A DNA stretch of 64,000 nucleotides from Paracoccus zhejiangensis. GTDB lineage: Bacteria > Pseudomonadota > Alphaproteobacteria > Rhodobacterales > Rhodobacteraceae. The stretch lies in NCBI RefSeq assembly GCF_002847445.1, contig NZ_CP025430.1, positions 682,001-746,000 of the forward strand. The letters run 5' to 3'. The translations under genes were made by a program, and so were the position numbers. This document shows positions 34,671 to 42,629 of this stretch, in pieces. Every line of letters begins with the position of its first letter. The stretch's first letter is position 1. The notes under the pieces are model-generated. The model saw nothing but the letters and a program-made list of their open reading frames with translations, did no database searches and was not told the DNA's origin.

Positions 34671-34890
34671 CGCACGTCCATCCCTTACCGCTGACCGACC
34701 GCCAGCAGCATATGTCATATCTGACCTTGAACCAATAAATTCCGATAGGAACGATTGCAATTTATCTAAATCGGCAACCCGAGGTCGATCCGACCGCCAT
34801 GCAGAATCTGCAAACCAGCCTTTCCCTGATAGCGCTCGACATTGCTGCGCTGCAGCATATTTTGCCGGTATACCAGCCAGAGATTCCCCC
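34671..34890. promoter_or_regulatory. Divergent promoter region between the RTX and MFS genes
   Basis: 220 bp with a clear drop in GC around 34705-34775 (AT-rich words such as CATATGTCATAT and TGCAATTTATCTAAAT) and again near 34855. The CATATGTCATAT word is a near-direct repeat of CATAT. These are the best promoter candidates for both genes; no further feature was seen. Confidence 0.35.
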
Positions 34891-36078
34891 ATGACCACCG
34901 AGACCCGCAGCCTGCGTCCCGCGATCCTTGCGCTTGCCCTTGGCGCCTTTGCCATCGGCACCTCTGAATTCGCGGCCATGGGGCTTCTGCCCTATTTCGC
35001 CGCCGATCTCGGCCTGACCGAGCCCGAGGCCGGCCATATCATCAGCGCCTATGCGCTTGGTGTGGTGATCGGCGCGCCGCTGACCGCGATTGCCGGGGCA
35101 AAGCTGCCGCGCCGGCGCTACCTCGCGGCGCTGATCGGCTTCTATGCGGTGATGAACCTGCTGGCCGCCCTGCTGCCGGGTTTCTCGGCGCTGGCGATCA
35201 CCCGCTTTCTGGCCGGGGTGCCGCATGGCGGTTTCCTCGGCGTGGCGATGCTTTATGCCGCCGATGCCCTGCCGCGCGAGCAGCGGGCTCGGGGGGCGGC
35301 GCAGGTGCTGCTGGGCCTGACCGTCGCCAATATCGTCGGCGTGCCGCTGGCCGGGGTGCTGGGGCAGGAGATCGGCTGGCGCTGGGGCTTTGCGCTTCCG
35401 GGCCTGCTGGGGCTGATCTCGGCCTGGGCAATCCTGAAGCTGGCGCCGCGCGTCGGTGGCAACCCGAACGCCCGACCGCTGGACGAACTGGCGGCGCTGC
35501 GTAACCCGCGCGTGTTGTGGCTGCTGGCCGTTGGCTCGATCGGCTCGGGCGGGATGTTTGCCGTCTACTCCTTCCTGACCGCCGCGATCATGGCCACCAC
35601 TGATGCCCCGGCCTGGGCGATCCCGGCGGCGCTGACCATGTTCGGCATCGGCGGCACCATCGGCACCTGGGGCGCCGGTCGGCTGACCGAGATCTGGGGC
35701 ACGGCGCGGACCGCCTATGCCAGCCTTGCCGCCATGGCGCTGACGCAGTTCTTTGCCGCGCAGGCGGTGGGCAGCTGGCCGTTGATGGTCTTGTCGTCGT
35801 TCCTTCTGGCGCTGGCAGCCTGCCTGTTCATCCCGCTGCAGACGCGGCTGATGGACGTGGCCGGGCGGGCGCAGAACATGGCTTCGGCGATGAACCACGC
35901 CGCCTTCAACGCCGCCAATGCGCTGGGGCCGCTGCTGGCCGGGATGGCACTCGCCGCCGGCTGGGGCTGGCAATCCTCGGGCTATGTCGGGATGGCGCTT
36001 ACGGCGCTGGGGGCGGTGATCCTGACGCTTGCACTTTGGCAAGAGCGGGCAGGCGAGGTTCGGGCAAGGACTGCATGA
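34891..36078 (+). CDS. MFS transporter, DHA1 (AraJ/YdhP-like) drug or arabinose efflux type
   Basis: A 395-aa protein with twelve predicted membrane helices. It opens with LALGAFAIGTSEFAAMGLLP, a hallmark of the DHA1 AraJ/NepI/YdeA group, and has the motif A region GAKLPRRRYLAALIG and TRFLAGVPHGGFLG. Substrate is unknown; relatives export sugars, purines or drugs. ATG at 34891 is chosen on this family opening. Its last 80 bases are shared with the convergent DUF599 gene. Confidence 0.87.
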   Translation: MTTETRSLRPAILALALGAFAIGTSEFAAMGLLPYFAADLGLTEPEAGHIISAYALGVVIGAPLTAIAGAKLPRRRYLAALIGFYAVMNLLAALLPGFSALAITRFLAGVPHGGFLGVAMLYAADALPREQRARGAAQVLLGLTVANIVGVPLAGVLGQEIGWRWGFALPGLLGLISAWAILKLAPRVGGNPNARPLDELAALRNPRVLWLLAVGSIGSGGMFAVYSFLTAAIMATTDAPAWAIPAALTMFGIGGTIGTWGAGRLTEIWGTARTAYASLAAMALTQFFAAQAVGSWPLMVLSSFLLALAACLFIPLQTRLMDVAGRAQNMASAMNHAAFNAANALGPLLAGMALAAGWGWQSSGYVGMALTALGAVILTLALWQERAGEVRARTA

Positions 36079-36760
36079 TCACCCGGCGCGAGCGGCTGGC
36101 AAACTCGCGCCGCCAGGTGATGAAGGTGACGAAGCCCGCCGCCGCCATCAGCGCCCATGGTCCCGCAAGCCAGGTCAGCGCACCGATGGCGTAATAGACG
36201 CTCCGCAGCCCGGCATTGAAGCTGCGCGCGGCGGTGATGTTCAGATCGGCCGCCTGATCGGCCCGGGGCAGGGCCGAGGGATCGCCCGGATCGTCGGGGA
36301 CCGAGGCCATCAGAATGGCGCAATAGCCGAACAGCCGATGCGCCCAGACAAATTTCAGGAAGGCGTTGACCACGAAGGCCATGGGCAAGAGCAGCTTGAT
36401 CTCCCACAGGATCGAGGCGCCCTGGCCCAGTTCCAGATCCTGCGCCAGACCGCGCAGCTGGTCGGTATTGCCGATCAGTGCCAGCGCGCCGCCGATGCCG
36501 ATCATGCAGGCCGAGGCGAAGAAGGCGGTACCCTCACGCAGGCTGGTCAGCACATTGCCATCGAAGATGCGCGGATCGCGGCTGACGAAATGGCGCATCC
36601 ATTCGCGGCGGTAGCGTTTCATCAGTACCGAGACCGAGGGCTTGCCCTGCGGCGGATGCTCGGTGAACCAGCCGATCCCCAGCCAGCCGGCAAAGAGCAG
36701 GATCAGCGCGATCAGGTCGGTGCGGCTCATCGCCTGCGTCAGAATGAAATCCAGTCCCAT
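35999..36760 (-). CDS. DUF599 family membrane protein
   Basis: A 253-aa protein with about four hydrophobic segments, matching DUF599: MKRYRREWMRHFVSRDPRIFDGNVLTSL, FFASACMIGIGGALALIGN, WEIKLLLPMAFVVNAFLKFVWAHRLFGYCAILM and ARSFNAGLRSVYYAIGALTWLAGPWAL. Function unknown. The extreme C-terminus (after about residue 225) is encoded antisense to the MFS gene end; such an overlap could mean the natural stop was lost and the tail is non-essential. Confidence 0.85.
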   Translation of the reverse strand: MGLDFILTQAMSRTDLIALILLFAGWLGIGWFTEHPPQGKPSVSVLMKRYRREWMRHFVSRDPRIFDGNVLTSLREGTAFFASACMIGIGGALALIGNTDQLRGLAQDLELGQGASILWEIKLLLPMAFVVNAFLKFVWAHRLFGYCAILMASVPDDPGDPSALPRADQAADLNITAARSFNAGLRSVYYAIGALTWLAGPWALMAAAGFVTFITWRREFASRSRRVIMQSLPEPRLPALAKVQASGSPPPAP

Positions 36761-36833
36761 GACCTCGTTCTAGGCATGGTCGCAGGGGTTTGAAAGCCCC
36801 TGCGTCTGACCGGCCATGGCCTGTCCGGATGCG

Positions 36834-37550
36834 TCAGCCGCAGGTATTGCTGCAGGGCACCTGCTCGCGCGAGACGACGATGCCGGTATAGGTATCCAGC
36901 GTTTCATGGAAACAAGACCCGCCGATCTGCACGTTTCGCAGCAGCATCCGCTCATCCAGAAAGCGCTGGCAGAGTGTGATGATCTGGTACTGCTGCGCAA
37001 GGGTTATCGCGGGCTGATCTTCCGGCACCTGTTCGGCGATGGGACCAAGGGTCATGCGCGGCTCGGTCTGCCGGGCTTCTGCCGTCAGCGAGATGAGCCG
37101 CCCCAGCAAAGGCGCCGCCGAGGCCGTGGGCGCCGGCTCGTTCTGGGCCAGCAGGCGCGCGATCTCGATGATCTCGTAAGCCCTCTTGCCGTCCTGCGTC
37201 ACCAGCCTGATCAGGATGTCGCCGCTGTCGCAGATCAAGCTTTCGACGCTGGAGGTCCCGGCCGGCACCAAGGGGGCGGGCGTGGCGAGGCAGCCGAGGT
37301 TGCGGTTGATCCGGCTGGTCCGCGCCAGTGCCTCGGCCATGGTGATCTTGGTCCGGTCGAGGTCGTTATAGAACGCGCGAAGACTGTCGACCCAGTCCGG
37401 GACGGCGGTCAGCAACAGCGCGGCGGCGGTGGGATAGAGGAACATCCATTGCCACCAGCGACGCGGTTCGCGATCGGCGGGCGGGTCAACGGGCTTGGCT
37501 GGCGGCGCGATCGGGGCAGGGCCGACAGCAGGGGCGGGGTCTTGAGACAT
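36834..37550 (-). CDS. Membrane-anchored protein of unknown function
   Basis: A 238-aa protein: a Pro/Ala-rich cytoplasmic N-terminus (1-30), one probable TM helix at about 33-52 (WWQWMFLYPTAAALLLTAV), then an extracytoplasmic domain with several Cys (GCLAT, LICDSGD, TLCQRF, GSCFHET and C-terminal PCSNTCG) that could form disulfides. No family recognised. It stands alone after an AT-rich region and 73 bp before the DUF599 start. Confidence 0.72.
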   Translation of the reverse strand: MSQDPAPAVGPAPIAPPAKPVDPPADREPRRWWQWMFLYPTAAALLLTAVPDWVDSLRAFYNDLDRTKITMAEALARTSRINRNLGCLATPAPLVPAGTSSVESLICDSGDILIRLVTQDGKRAYEIIEIARLLAQNEPAPTASAAPLLGRLISLTAEARQTEPRMTLGPIAEQVPEDQPAITLAQQYQIITLCQRFLDERMLLRNVQIGGSCFHETLDTYTGIVVSREQVPCSNTCG

Positions 37551-37612
37551 GGCAGCACCTATCGGATGTGAAACCGGAAGCTTCAGTTGGATCGGGGCGC
37601 TGGAATGACATT

Positions 37613-37642
37613 ATTATATTAATTCCGATTATATTTTAATTC
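37613..37642. repeat. AT-rich tandem repeat upstream of the unknown membrane protein and hsp20
   Basis: ATTATATTAATTC (37613-37625) is followed two bases later by ATTATATTTTAATTC, an almost exact direct repeat. It lies in the only strongly AT-rich island of this part of the window (about 37604-37680), between two divergent genes. Likely promoter/UP-element or nucleoid-protein-binding DNA. Confidence 0.5.
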
Positions 37643-37781
37643 AATATTTCTTTTACAATTCGTGATTGCATTTAAATGCGACCGGATAAACCCGGTGCCA
37701 CCGCGTCGGTGCTTGAATATCGCCGATGACTGCCTACCTCTCTGCTGTCGGAGGGCAGGATCTGCGCCGGCACCATGCCCG

Positions 37782-37824
37782 CCCGGAAACGGGGGGTTAC
37801 AACTTGCATCGCTTTGAAAGGATG
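37782..37824 (+). promoter_or_regulatory. Candidate ROSE-like RNA thermometer in the hsp20 leader
   Basis: The last hairpin before the start codon can pair CAUC-G-CUU (37807-37814) with AAGGAUG (37818-37824) around a UGA loop, with one bulged G. This hides the GAAAGG ribosome site and is the arrangement, including the bulged G opposite the Shine-Dalgarno, of ROSE elements that control alphaproteobacterial small heat-shock genes. Just upstream is CCCG-GAAA-CGGG (37782-37793), a tetraloop hairpin, and further 5' a CTGC/GCAG stem, giving the multi-stem layout of such leaders. Confidence 0.5.
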
Positions 37825-37830
37825 TTCCCT

Positions 37831-38286
37831 ATGCGTAACTTCGATCTGACGCCGCTCTACCGCGCCTCGGTTGGTTTCGACCGCCTGGCCGATGTCATGG
37901 ACCGCACGCTGTCGGCCGACCTGGCCCAGACCAGCTATCCCCCCTACAATATCGAGAAGACCGGCGAGAATGCCTATCGCATCTCCATCGCCGTGGCCGG
38001 TTTTGCCGCCGATGACCTGTCGGTCGAAGTCCGCGACGCCGCTGTGATCGTCGCCGCCCGCAAGGCCGAGGAAGACACCAGCCGCACCTTCCTGCATCGC
38101 GGCATCGCCACCCGCGCCTTCGAGCGCAAGTTCACCCTGGCCGATCATGTCCGCGTCGAGGGCGCCAGCCATGTCGACGGGATGCTGCATATCGACCTGG
38201 TCCGCGAGATCCCCGAGGCGCTGAAGCCCCGCCAGATCGCCATCGAGAAGCTGGACAGCCGCAAGGTGCAAAAGCTCGACGCATAA
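37831..38286 (+). CDS. Small heat-shock protein, Hsp20/IbpA type
   Basis: A 151-aa protein opening MRNFDLTPLYRASVGFDRL, the IbpA/IbpB N-terminus, followed by the alpha-crystallin domain (YNIEKTGENAYRISIAVAGF ... GMLHIDLVREIPE) and a C-terminal IAI motif used for oligomer assembly. It is an ATP-independent holdase. ATG at 37831 gives that canonical N-terminus with GAAAGG nine bases upstream; an in-frame ATG at 37822 would add three residues. Control by a leader RNA structure is likely. Confidence 0.93.
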   Translation: MRNFDLTPLYRASVGFDRLADVMDRTLSADLAQTSYPPYNIEKTGENAYRISIAVAGFAADDLSVEVRDAAVIVAARKAEEDTSRTFLHRGIATRAFERKFTLADHVRVEGASHVDGMLHIDLVREIPEALKPRQIAIEKLDSRKVQKLDA

Positions 38287-38301
38287 GCGCAGCTGAAGAG
38301 G

Positions 38302-38348
38302 CTGGGGGCTGTCCGCCCCCAGACCCCCGAGGATATTTGAGCCAAGAT
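38302..38348 (+). repeat. GC-rich hairpin plus CCCCCGAGGATATTT-type element downstream of hsp20
   Basis: CTGGGGGC-TGTCC-GCCCCCAG is a perfect 8-bp hairpin, followed directly by ACCCCCGAGGATATTTGAGCC. From memory this composite resembles an interspersed intergenic repeat common in Rhodobacteraceae genomes; only one copy is in this window, so that identification is inference. Confidence 0.45.
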
Positions 38349-38349
38349 G

Positions 38350-38378
38350 AAAGGGCGTGGCCGCGGGCCGCGCCCTTT
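38350..38378. terminator. Bidirectional terminator between hsp20 and recR
   Basis: AAAGGGCG (38350-38357) pairs with CGCCCTTT (38371-38378), with an inner GGCC-GCG-GGCC helix, and ends in a T-run on the plus strand (TTTT) and a shorter one on the minus strand. It sits between the convergent hsp20 and recR genes and should end both transcripts. Confidence 0.75.
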
Positions 38379-38383
38379 TCGCG

Positions 38384-38983
38384 TCAAAGGCGGCGGCGGG
38401 CGCGGAGCGCGGCGGTGATGGTGCCGTCGTCGAGATAGTCGAGCTCGCCCCCGATCGGCACGCCCTGTGCGAGGCCAGTGACGGTGACGCCGGTGCCTTC
38501 CAGCGCGTCGGCGATGTAATGGGCGGTGGTCTGGCCGTCGACCGTGGCGTTCAGCGCCAGAATGACTTCGCTGATACGGTCGCGTGCGATGCGGTCGATG
38601 AGCGATGGAATACCCAGATCCTCGGGTCCGATCTCGTCCAGCGCCGACAGCGTGCCGCCCAGCACGTGATAGCGGCCCTTGAAGGCATGGCCGCGTTCCA
38701 GCGCCCAGAGATCGGCCACGTCCTGCACCACGCAGATCTCGCCGGTGGCGCGGGCCGGGTCGGTGCAGATCGCACAGTCGTCGCGGTCGGTGATATTGCC
38801 GCAGGTCAGGCATTCGCGCGAGTTGCTGGCGACGCTGTCCAAGAGCGCCGACAGCTGCGCCATCTGGCCCTGCCGCTTGCGGATCAGGTGCAAGACGATG
38901 CGACGGGCCGAGCGCGGCCCGAGGCCGGGCAGCCGGCCCATCAGCGCGATCAGCGCCTGGATGTCGTCGCTGCCCTCGGCCAT
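38384..38983 (-). CDS. recR: Recombination protein RecR
   Basis: A 199-aa RecR with an N-terminal helix-hairpin-helix ([18 protein letters not shown]), a four-Cys zinc motif (Cys58, 61, 70, 73) and a Toprim domain with [13 protein letters not shown] and [21 protein letters not shown]. It works with RecF and RecO to load RecA on gapped DNA. Eight bases after ybaB in the conserved dnaX-ybaB-recR order. Confidence 0.96.
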   Translation of the reverse strand: MAEGSDDIQALIALMGRLPGLGPRSARRIVLHLIRKRQGQMAQLSALLDSVASNSRECLTCGNITDRDDCAICTDPARATGEICVVQDVADLWALERGHAFKGRYHVLGGTLSALDEIGPEDLGIPSLIDRIARDRISEVILALNATVDGQTTAHYIADALEGTGVTVTGLAQGVPIGGELDYLDDGTITAALRARRRL

Positions 38984-38990
38984 CTTGGTC

Positions 38991-39335
38991 CTAGAAGGGC
39001 AGCTTCATGTCGGCAGGCAGGCCCAATTCCTGGGTGATGCGCGACATTTCCTGCTGGCTGCGATCCTGCGCCCGGCGCTGCGCATCCTTGATGGCGGCAA
39101 GGATCAGGTCCTCGACCAGTTCCTTTTCGGAAGCCACGAAGATCGAGGGATCGATCTCCAGCGCCGTCAGCTCGCCCTTGGCCGTCGCCGTGGCGCGCAC
39201 CAGCCCGCCGCCGGATTCGCCCTGGACCTTGATGTTGTCCAGATCGTCCTGCAGCCGCTGGACCTTGTCCTGCATGTCCTTGGCCGCCTGCATCATCTTG
39301 GCCATGTCGCCCAGACCGCCCAAACCTTTCAGCAT
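38991..39335 (-). CDS. YbaB/EbfC nucleoid-associated protein
   Basis: A 114-aa protein starting [20 protein letters not shown], with a coiled N-terminal helix and the YbaB core ([20 protein letters not shown] ... [18 protein letters not shown]). Binds DNA as a dimer. The start at 39335, two bases after the dnaX stop, is preferred to an in-frame start ten codons upstream inside dnaX. Confidence 0.93.
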   Translation of the reverse strand: MLKGLGGLGDMAKMMQAAKDMQDKVQRLQDDLDNIKVQGESGGGLVRATATAKGELTALEIDPSIFVASEKELVEDLILAAIKDAQRRAQDRSQQEMSRITQELGLPADMKLPF

Positions 39336-39337
39336 CT

Positions 39338-41110
39338 CTATACCTCGTCCTCGAAGGGATCCCATTCCTCGACCTCGGCAATGACGCCATCGGTCGTCTC
39401 ATGCGATGTAGCCCCGGCTTCCGCCGTTTCAACCGGGTCCGGGGTCACGATCCGGGTGATCGCGGTGATCCGCGCGGCGGGAAAGGCGCCAAAGACCGCC
39501 TGCACCACCGGGTTCTCCATCGCCTCTGCCTGATCGCGCGCCTTTTCGGCCTCGCGGGTCTCGGTGATGGTCGGCGCGCCGCCGTCATTCACCACGCTGA
39601 CGCCCCAGCGCTGGCCGCCGGTCCAGCCGCGCAGCCGTTCGGCCAGACGCTGTGCCAGGTCGCGGGGGGCATCGCCGCGTGGTTCGAACTCGATCCGGCC
39701 GGGGCCATAGCGGACCAGCGCCACGTGATTTTCCACCTGCGTCAACAGGATCATGTCGCGCATCCGCCGGATCAGCTCGATCACCGAGGCGAAATCGGGA
39801 TAGGCGGCGAAAGCCTCGGGCGCGACCGCGAGAGCGACCGCTTGACCCGAGGGCTGCATGGCGACAGGCGCGGGCCGGGCGCTGGCGCGCGGGGCCTGAC
39901 CATTGCCGGCACCCGCCCCTTGCATCCGGCCAAACTCGCCCGCCGCCTGCGCCTGCTGCACCTTGCGGATCAGCGCCTCGGGGTCGGGCAGGTCGGCGAC
40001 ATGCGTGAGCCGGATGATCGCCATTTCCGCCGCCATCATCGCGTTCGGAGCGGCGGAGACTTCCTCCAGCGCCTTCAACAGCATCTGCCACAGCCGCGTC
40101 AGCACCCGCATCGGCAGGTCCTGCGCCAGTGCCTGACCGCGCCGGCGTTCATCGGGGGCGACGGTCGGGTCTTCGGCCGCCTCGGGGGTGATCTTCACGA
40201 TCGAGACCCAATGGGTGATCTCGGCTAGGTCGCGCAGCACCGCCACCGGGTCGGCGCCATCGGCATATTGGGCGCCAAGTTCGTTCAGCGCCGCGGCCGC
40301 GTCGCCACGCAGGATCATCTCGAACAGGTCGATGACCCGGCCGCGATCGGCGAGACCCAGCATGGCGCGCACCTGTGGCGCCGTCGTCTCGCCCGCACCA
40401 TGGCTGATCGCCTGATCCAGAAGGCTGGTCGCGTCACGGGCCGAGCCCTCGGCGGCGCGGGTGATCAGCGCCAGCGCGTCATCGGTGATCGAGGCGCCTT
40501 CGGCCCCGGCGATCTTCTGCAACAGCGCGATCATCACCTCGGGCTCGATCCGGCGCAGGTCGAAGCGCTGGCAGCGCGACAGCACGGTGACCGGCACCTT
40601 GCGGATCTCGGTGGTGGCGAAGATGAATTTCACATGCGGGGGCGGTTCCTCGAGCGTCTTGAGCAGCGCGTTGAATGCGCTGGTCGAGAGCATGTGCACC
40701 TCGTCGATGATGTAGATCTTGTAGCGCGCCGAGGCCGCCCGGTAATGCACCGATTCGATGATCTCGCGGATATCGCCGACGCCGGTGCGCGAGGCCGCGT
40801 CCATTTCCAGCACGTCGACATGGCGCCCCTCGCTGATCGCCACGCAATGCTCGCATTTCCCGCAAGGCTCGGTCGTCGGGCCGCCGCTGCCGTCCGGGCC
40901 GATGCAGTTCATGCCCTTGGCAATGATCCGGGCGGTGGTGGTCTTGCCCGTCCCGCGAATCCCGGTCATCACGAAGGCCTGCGCGATGCGGTCGGCGGCA
41001 AAGGCGTTCTTCAGCGTCCTGACCATCGCGTCCTGCCCGACGAGGTCGGCGAAGGTCTCGGGCCGGTATTTCCGTGCCAGCACCTGGTAGTTCTGTTCGC
41101 TGTCGCTCAT
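39338..41110 (-). CDS. dnaX: DNA polymerase III subunits gamma/tau
   Basis: A 590-aa DnaX. The AAA+ domain has Walker A GIRGTGKTTTA (50-60), a Zn-binding Cys set (Cys69, 83, 86, 89), Walker B IIDEVHMLS and the sensor region TTEIRKVPVTVLSRCQRFDLR. A linker and a C-terminal tau domain that binds polymerase alpha follow. No slippery A-run for programmed frameshifting was noticed. First of the dnaX-ybaB-recR genes; urtE ends 69 bp upstream on the same strand. Confidence 0.96.
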   Translation of the reverse strand: MSDSEQNYQVLARKYRPETFADLVGQDAMVRTLKNAFAADRIAQAFVMTGIRGTGKTTTARIIAKGMNCIGPDGSGGPTTEPCGKCEHCVAISEGRHVDVLEMDAASRTGVGDIREIIESVHYRAASARYKIYIIDEVHMLSTSAFNALLKTLEEPPPHVKFIFATTEIRKVPVTVLSRCQRFDLRRIEPEVMIALLQKIAGAEGASITDDALALITRAAEGSARDATSLLDQAISHGAGETTAPQVRAMLGLADRGRVIDLFEMILRGDAAAALNELGAQYADGADPVAVLRDLAEITHWVSIVKITPEAAEDPTVAPDERRRGQALAQDLPMRVLTRLWQMLLKALEEVSAAPNAMMAAEMAIIRLTHVADLPDPEALIRKVQQAQAAGEFGRMQGAGAGNGQAPRASARPAPVAMQPSGQAVALAVAPEAFAAYPDFASVIELIRRMRDMILLTQVENHVALVRYGPGRIEFEPRGDAPRDLAQRLAERLRGWTGGQRWGVSVVNDGGAPTITETREAEKARDQAEAMENPVVQAVFGAFPAARITAITRIVTPDPVETAEAGATSHETTDGVIAEVEEWDPFEDEV

Positions 41111-41178
41111 GCCCGCCCCGTTTCTGCCGCGCCACTCTAGCCGGGCGGTGAGGGGGCGGCAACCGCCGGGCGTTGGGC

Positions 41179-41886
41179 TCAGGCCGCCGCCAGCCCCGAC
41201 AGGCGTTGATGCAGATCCTCGCGTCTCAGCCCCGCCTTCGGGCCGCCGGCCACGACCGCGCCGCGTTCCATCAGCGCGAAGCGATTGCCGAGATCCCAGG
41301 CAAAGTCGAAATACTGTTCGACCAGCACGATCGCCATCTCGCCCTGGTCGCGCAGCGCGGCGATGACCTGGCCGATCTGGGCGATGATATTCGGCTGGAT
41401 GCCCTCGGTCGGCTCGTCCATCAACAGCACGCGCGGCCGGATCACCAGCGCGCGGGCGATGGCCAATTGCTGCTGCTGGCCGCCCGACAGGTCGCCGCCC
41501 CGGCGATGGGCCATCTCGGCCAGGACCGGGAAGCTGTCGAAGATCTCGTCCGGCACCTTGCGCGACCCGCGCGGCAGGCAGCCAAAGCCGGTCTCGAGGT
41601 TCTCGCGCACGCTGAGCATCGGGAAGATCGCCCGGCCCTGCGGCACATAGCCGACGCCGCGCCGCGCCATCTCCTGCGCCGAGACCCGGCCCAGCCTTTC
41701 GCCCATCAGCCTGAACTCGCCATCCGAGCGCGGATGCCGCCCGGCCAGAAGGTTCATCAGCGAGGTCTTGCCCACGCCGTTATTGCCCATGACGCAGGTG
41801 ACCTGCCCGGGCTCTGCGGTCAGCGAGACCCCGTGCAGGATCTGCGAGCCACCGTAATGCAGGGTCACGTTTTCGGCTTCGATCAT
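41179..41886 (-). CDS. urtE: Urea ABC transporter ATP-binding subunit UrtE
   Basis: A 235-aa ABC ATPase (LivF-like): Walker A GNNGVGKTS, signature LSGGQQQQ, Walker B LLMDEPTEGIQPNII. The phrase TEGIQPNI distinguishes UrtE from generic LivF. ATG at 41886 lies two bases after the urtD stop. Last of five co-directional urt genes. Confidence 0.93.
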   Translation of the reverse strand: MIEAENVTLHYGGSQILHGVSLTAEPGQVTCVMGNNGVGKTSLMNLLAGRHPRSDGEFRLMGERLGRVSAQEMARRGVGYVPQGRAIFPMLSVRENLETGFGCLPRGSRKVPDEIFDSFPVLAEMAHRRGGDLSGGQQQQLAIARALVIRPRVLLMDEPTEGIQPNIIAQIGQVIAALRDQGEMAIVLVEQYFDFAWDLGNRFALMERGAVVAGGPKAGLRREDLHQRLSGLAAA

Positions 41887-41888
41887 CT

Positions 41889-42629
41889 TCAGCGCCCCAG
41901 ATAAACCTCGATCACCTCGGGATTGGCGGACACATGGTCCAGCGATCCCTCGGCCAGAACCGCGCCCTGATGCAGCACGGTCACCTTGCAATTCAGCCGC
42001 CGCACGAAGTCCATGTCATGCTCGACCACCACCACGGCGCGGGTCTCGGCCAGTCGGCGCAGCAGGGTCGTCGTCTGCTCGCGTTCCGCCAGTGTCATCC
42101 CCGCCGCCGGTTCATCGACCAGCAGCAGGCGCGGCTCTTGCGCCAAGAGCATCCCGATCTCCAGCCATTGCTTCTGACCGTGGCTCAACTCGCCCGCCTT
42201 GTGATCCAGCCGCTGCACCAGTCCGACCTCGCCGGCCAGTTCCGCCACCCGCGCGGCGCTGTCCTTGGACGGTTTCCAGCGCATCACCCGGAACGGCCCG
42301 CGCGGGGCCTTCAGCGCCATGGTCAGGTTCTCGGCCGCCGTCTGGTCCTCGAAGACTGTCGGGCGCTGGAACTTGCGGCCGATGCCGGCACGGGCGATCT
42401 GTGCCTCGCTGAGCTTCAAGAGCGATTGCGACCGCTCGCCCCACAACACCTGCCCGCTATCGGGGCGGGTCTTGCCGGTCACGATGTCCATGAAGGTGGT
42501 CTTGCCGGCGCCGTTCGGGCCAATCACCGCCCTGAGCTCGACCGCGCCGATGTTGAACGACAGGTTGTTGATCGCCCGGAACCCGTCGAAGGTCTTGGAG
42601 ATGCCGTTCACTTCCAGAAGCGCGGTCAT
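41889..42629 (-). CDS. urtD: Urea ABC transporter ATP-binding subunit UrtD
   Basis: A 246-aa ABC ATPase (LivG-like): Walker A GPNGAGKTT, signature LSHGQKQWLEIGMLL, Walker B LLLVDEPAAGMT, and the LSHGQKQWLEI form typical of UrtD. ATG at 42629 overlaps the urtC stop by four bases, so translation is coupled. Confidence 0.93.
   Translation of the reverse strand: MTALLEVNGISKTFDGFRAINNLSFNIGAVELRAVIGPNGAGKTTFMDIVTGKTRPDSGQVLWGERSQSLLKLSEAQIARAGIGRKFQRPTVFEDQTAAENLTMALKAPRGPFRVMRWKPSKDSAARVAELAGEVGLVQRLDHKAGELSHGQKQWLEIGMLLAQEPRLLLVDEPAAGMTLAEREQTTTLLRRLAETRAVVVVEHDMDFVRRLNCKVTVLHQGAVLAEGSLDHVSANPEVIEVYLGR

Noticed and set aside
39338..41110. Programmed frameshift in dnaX
   Set aside because: No A-rich slippery heptamer with downstream stem was seen.
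41111..41178. Possible SRP (4.5S) RNA gene next to dnaX
   Set aside because: Only 68 bases are available and the conserved GGAAGGAAGCAGC-type loop is missing.
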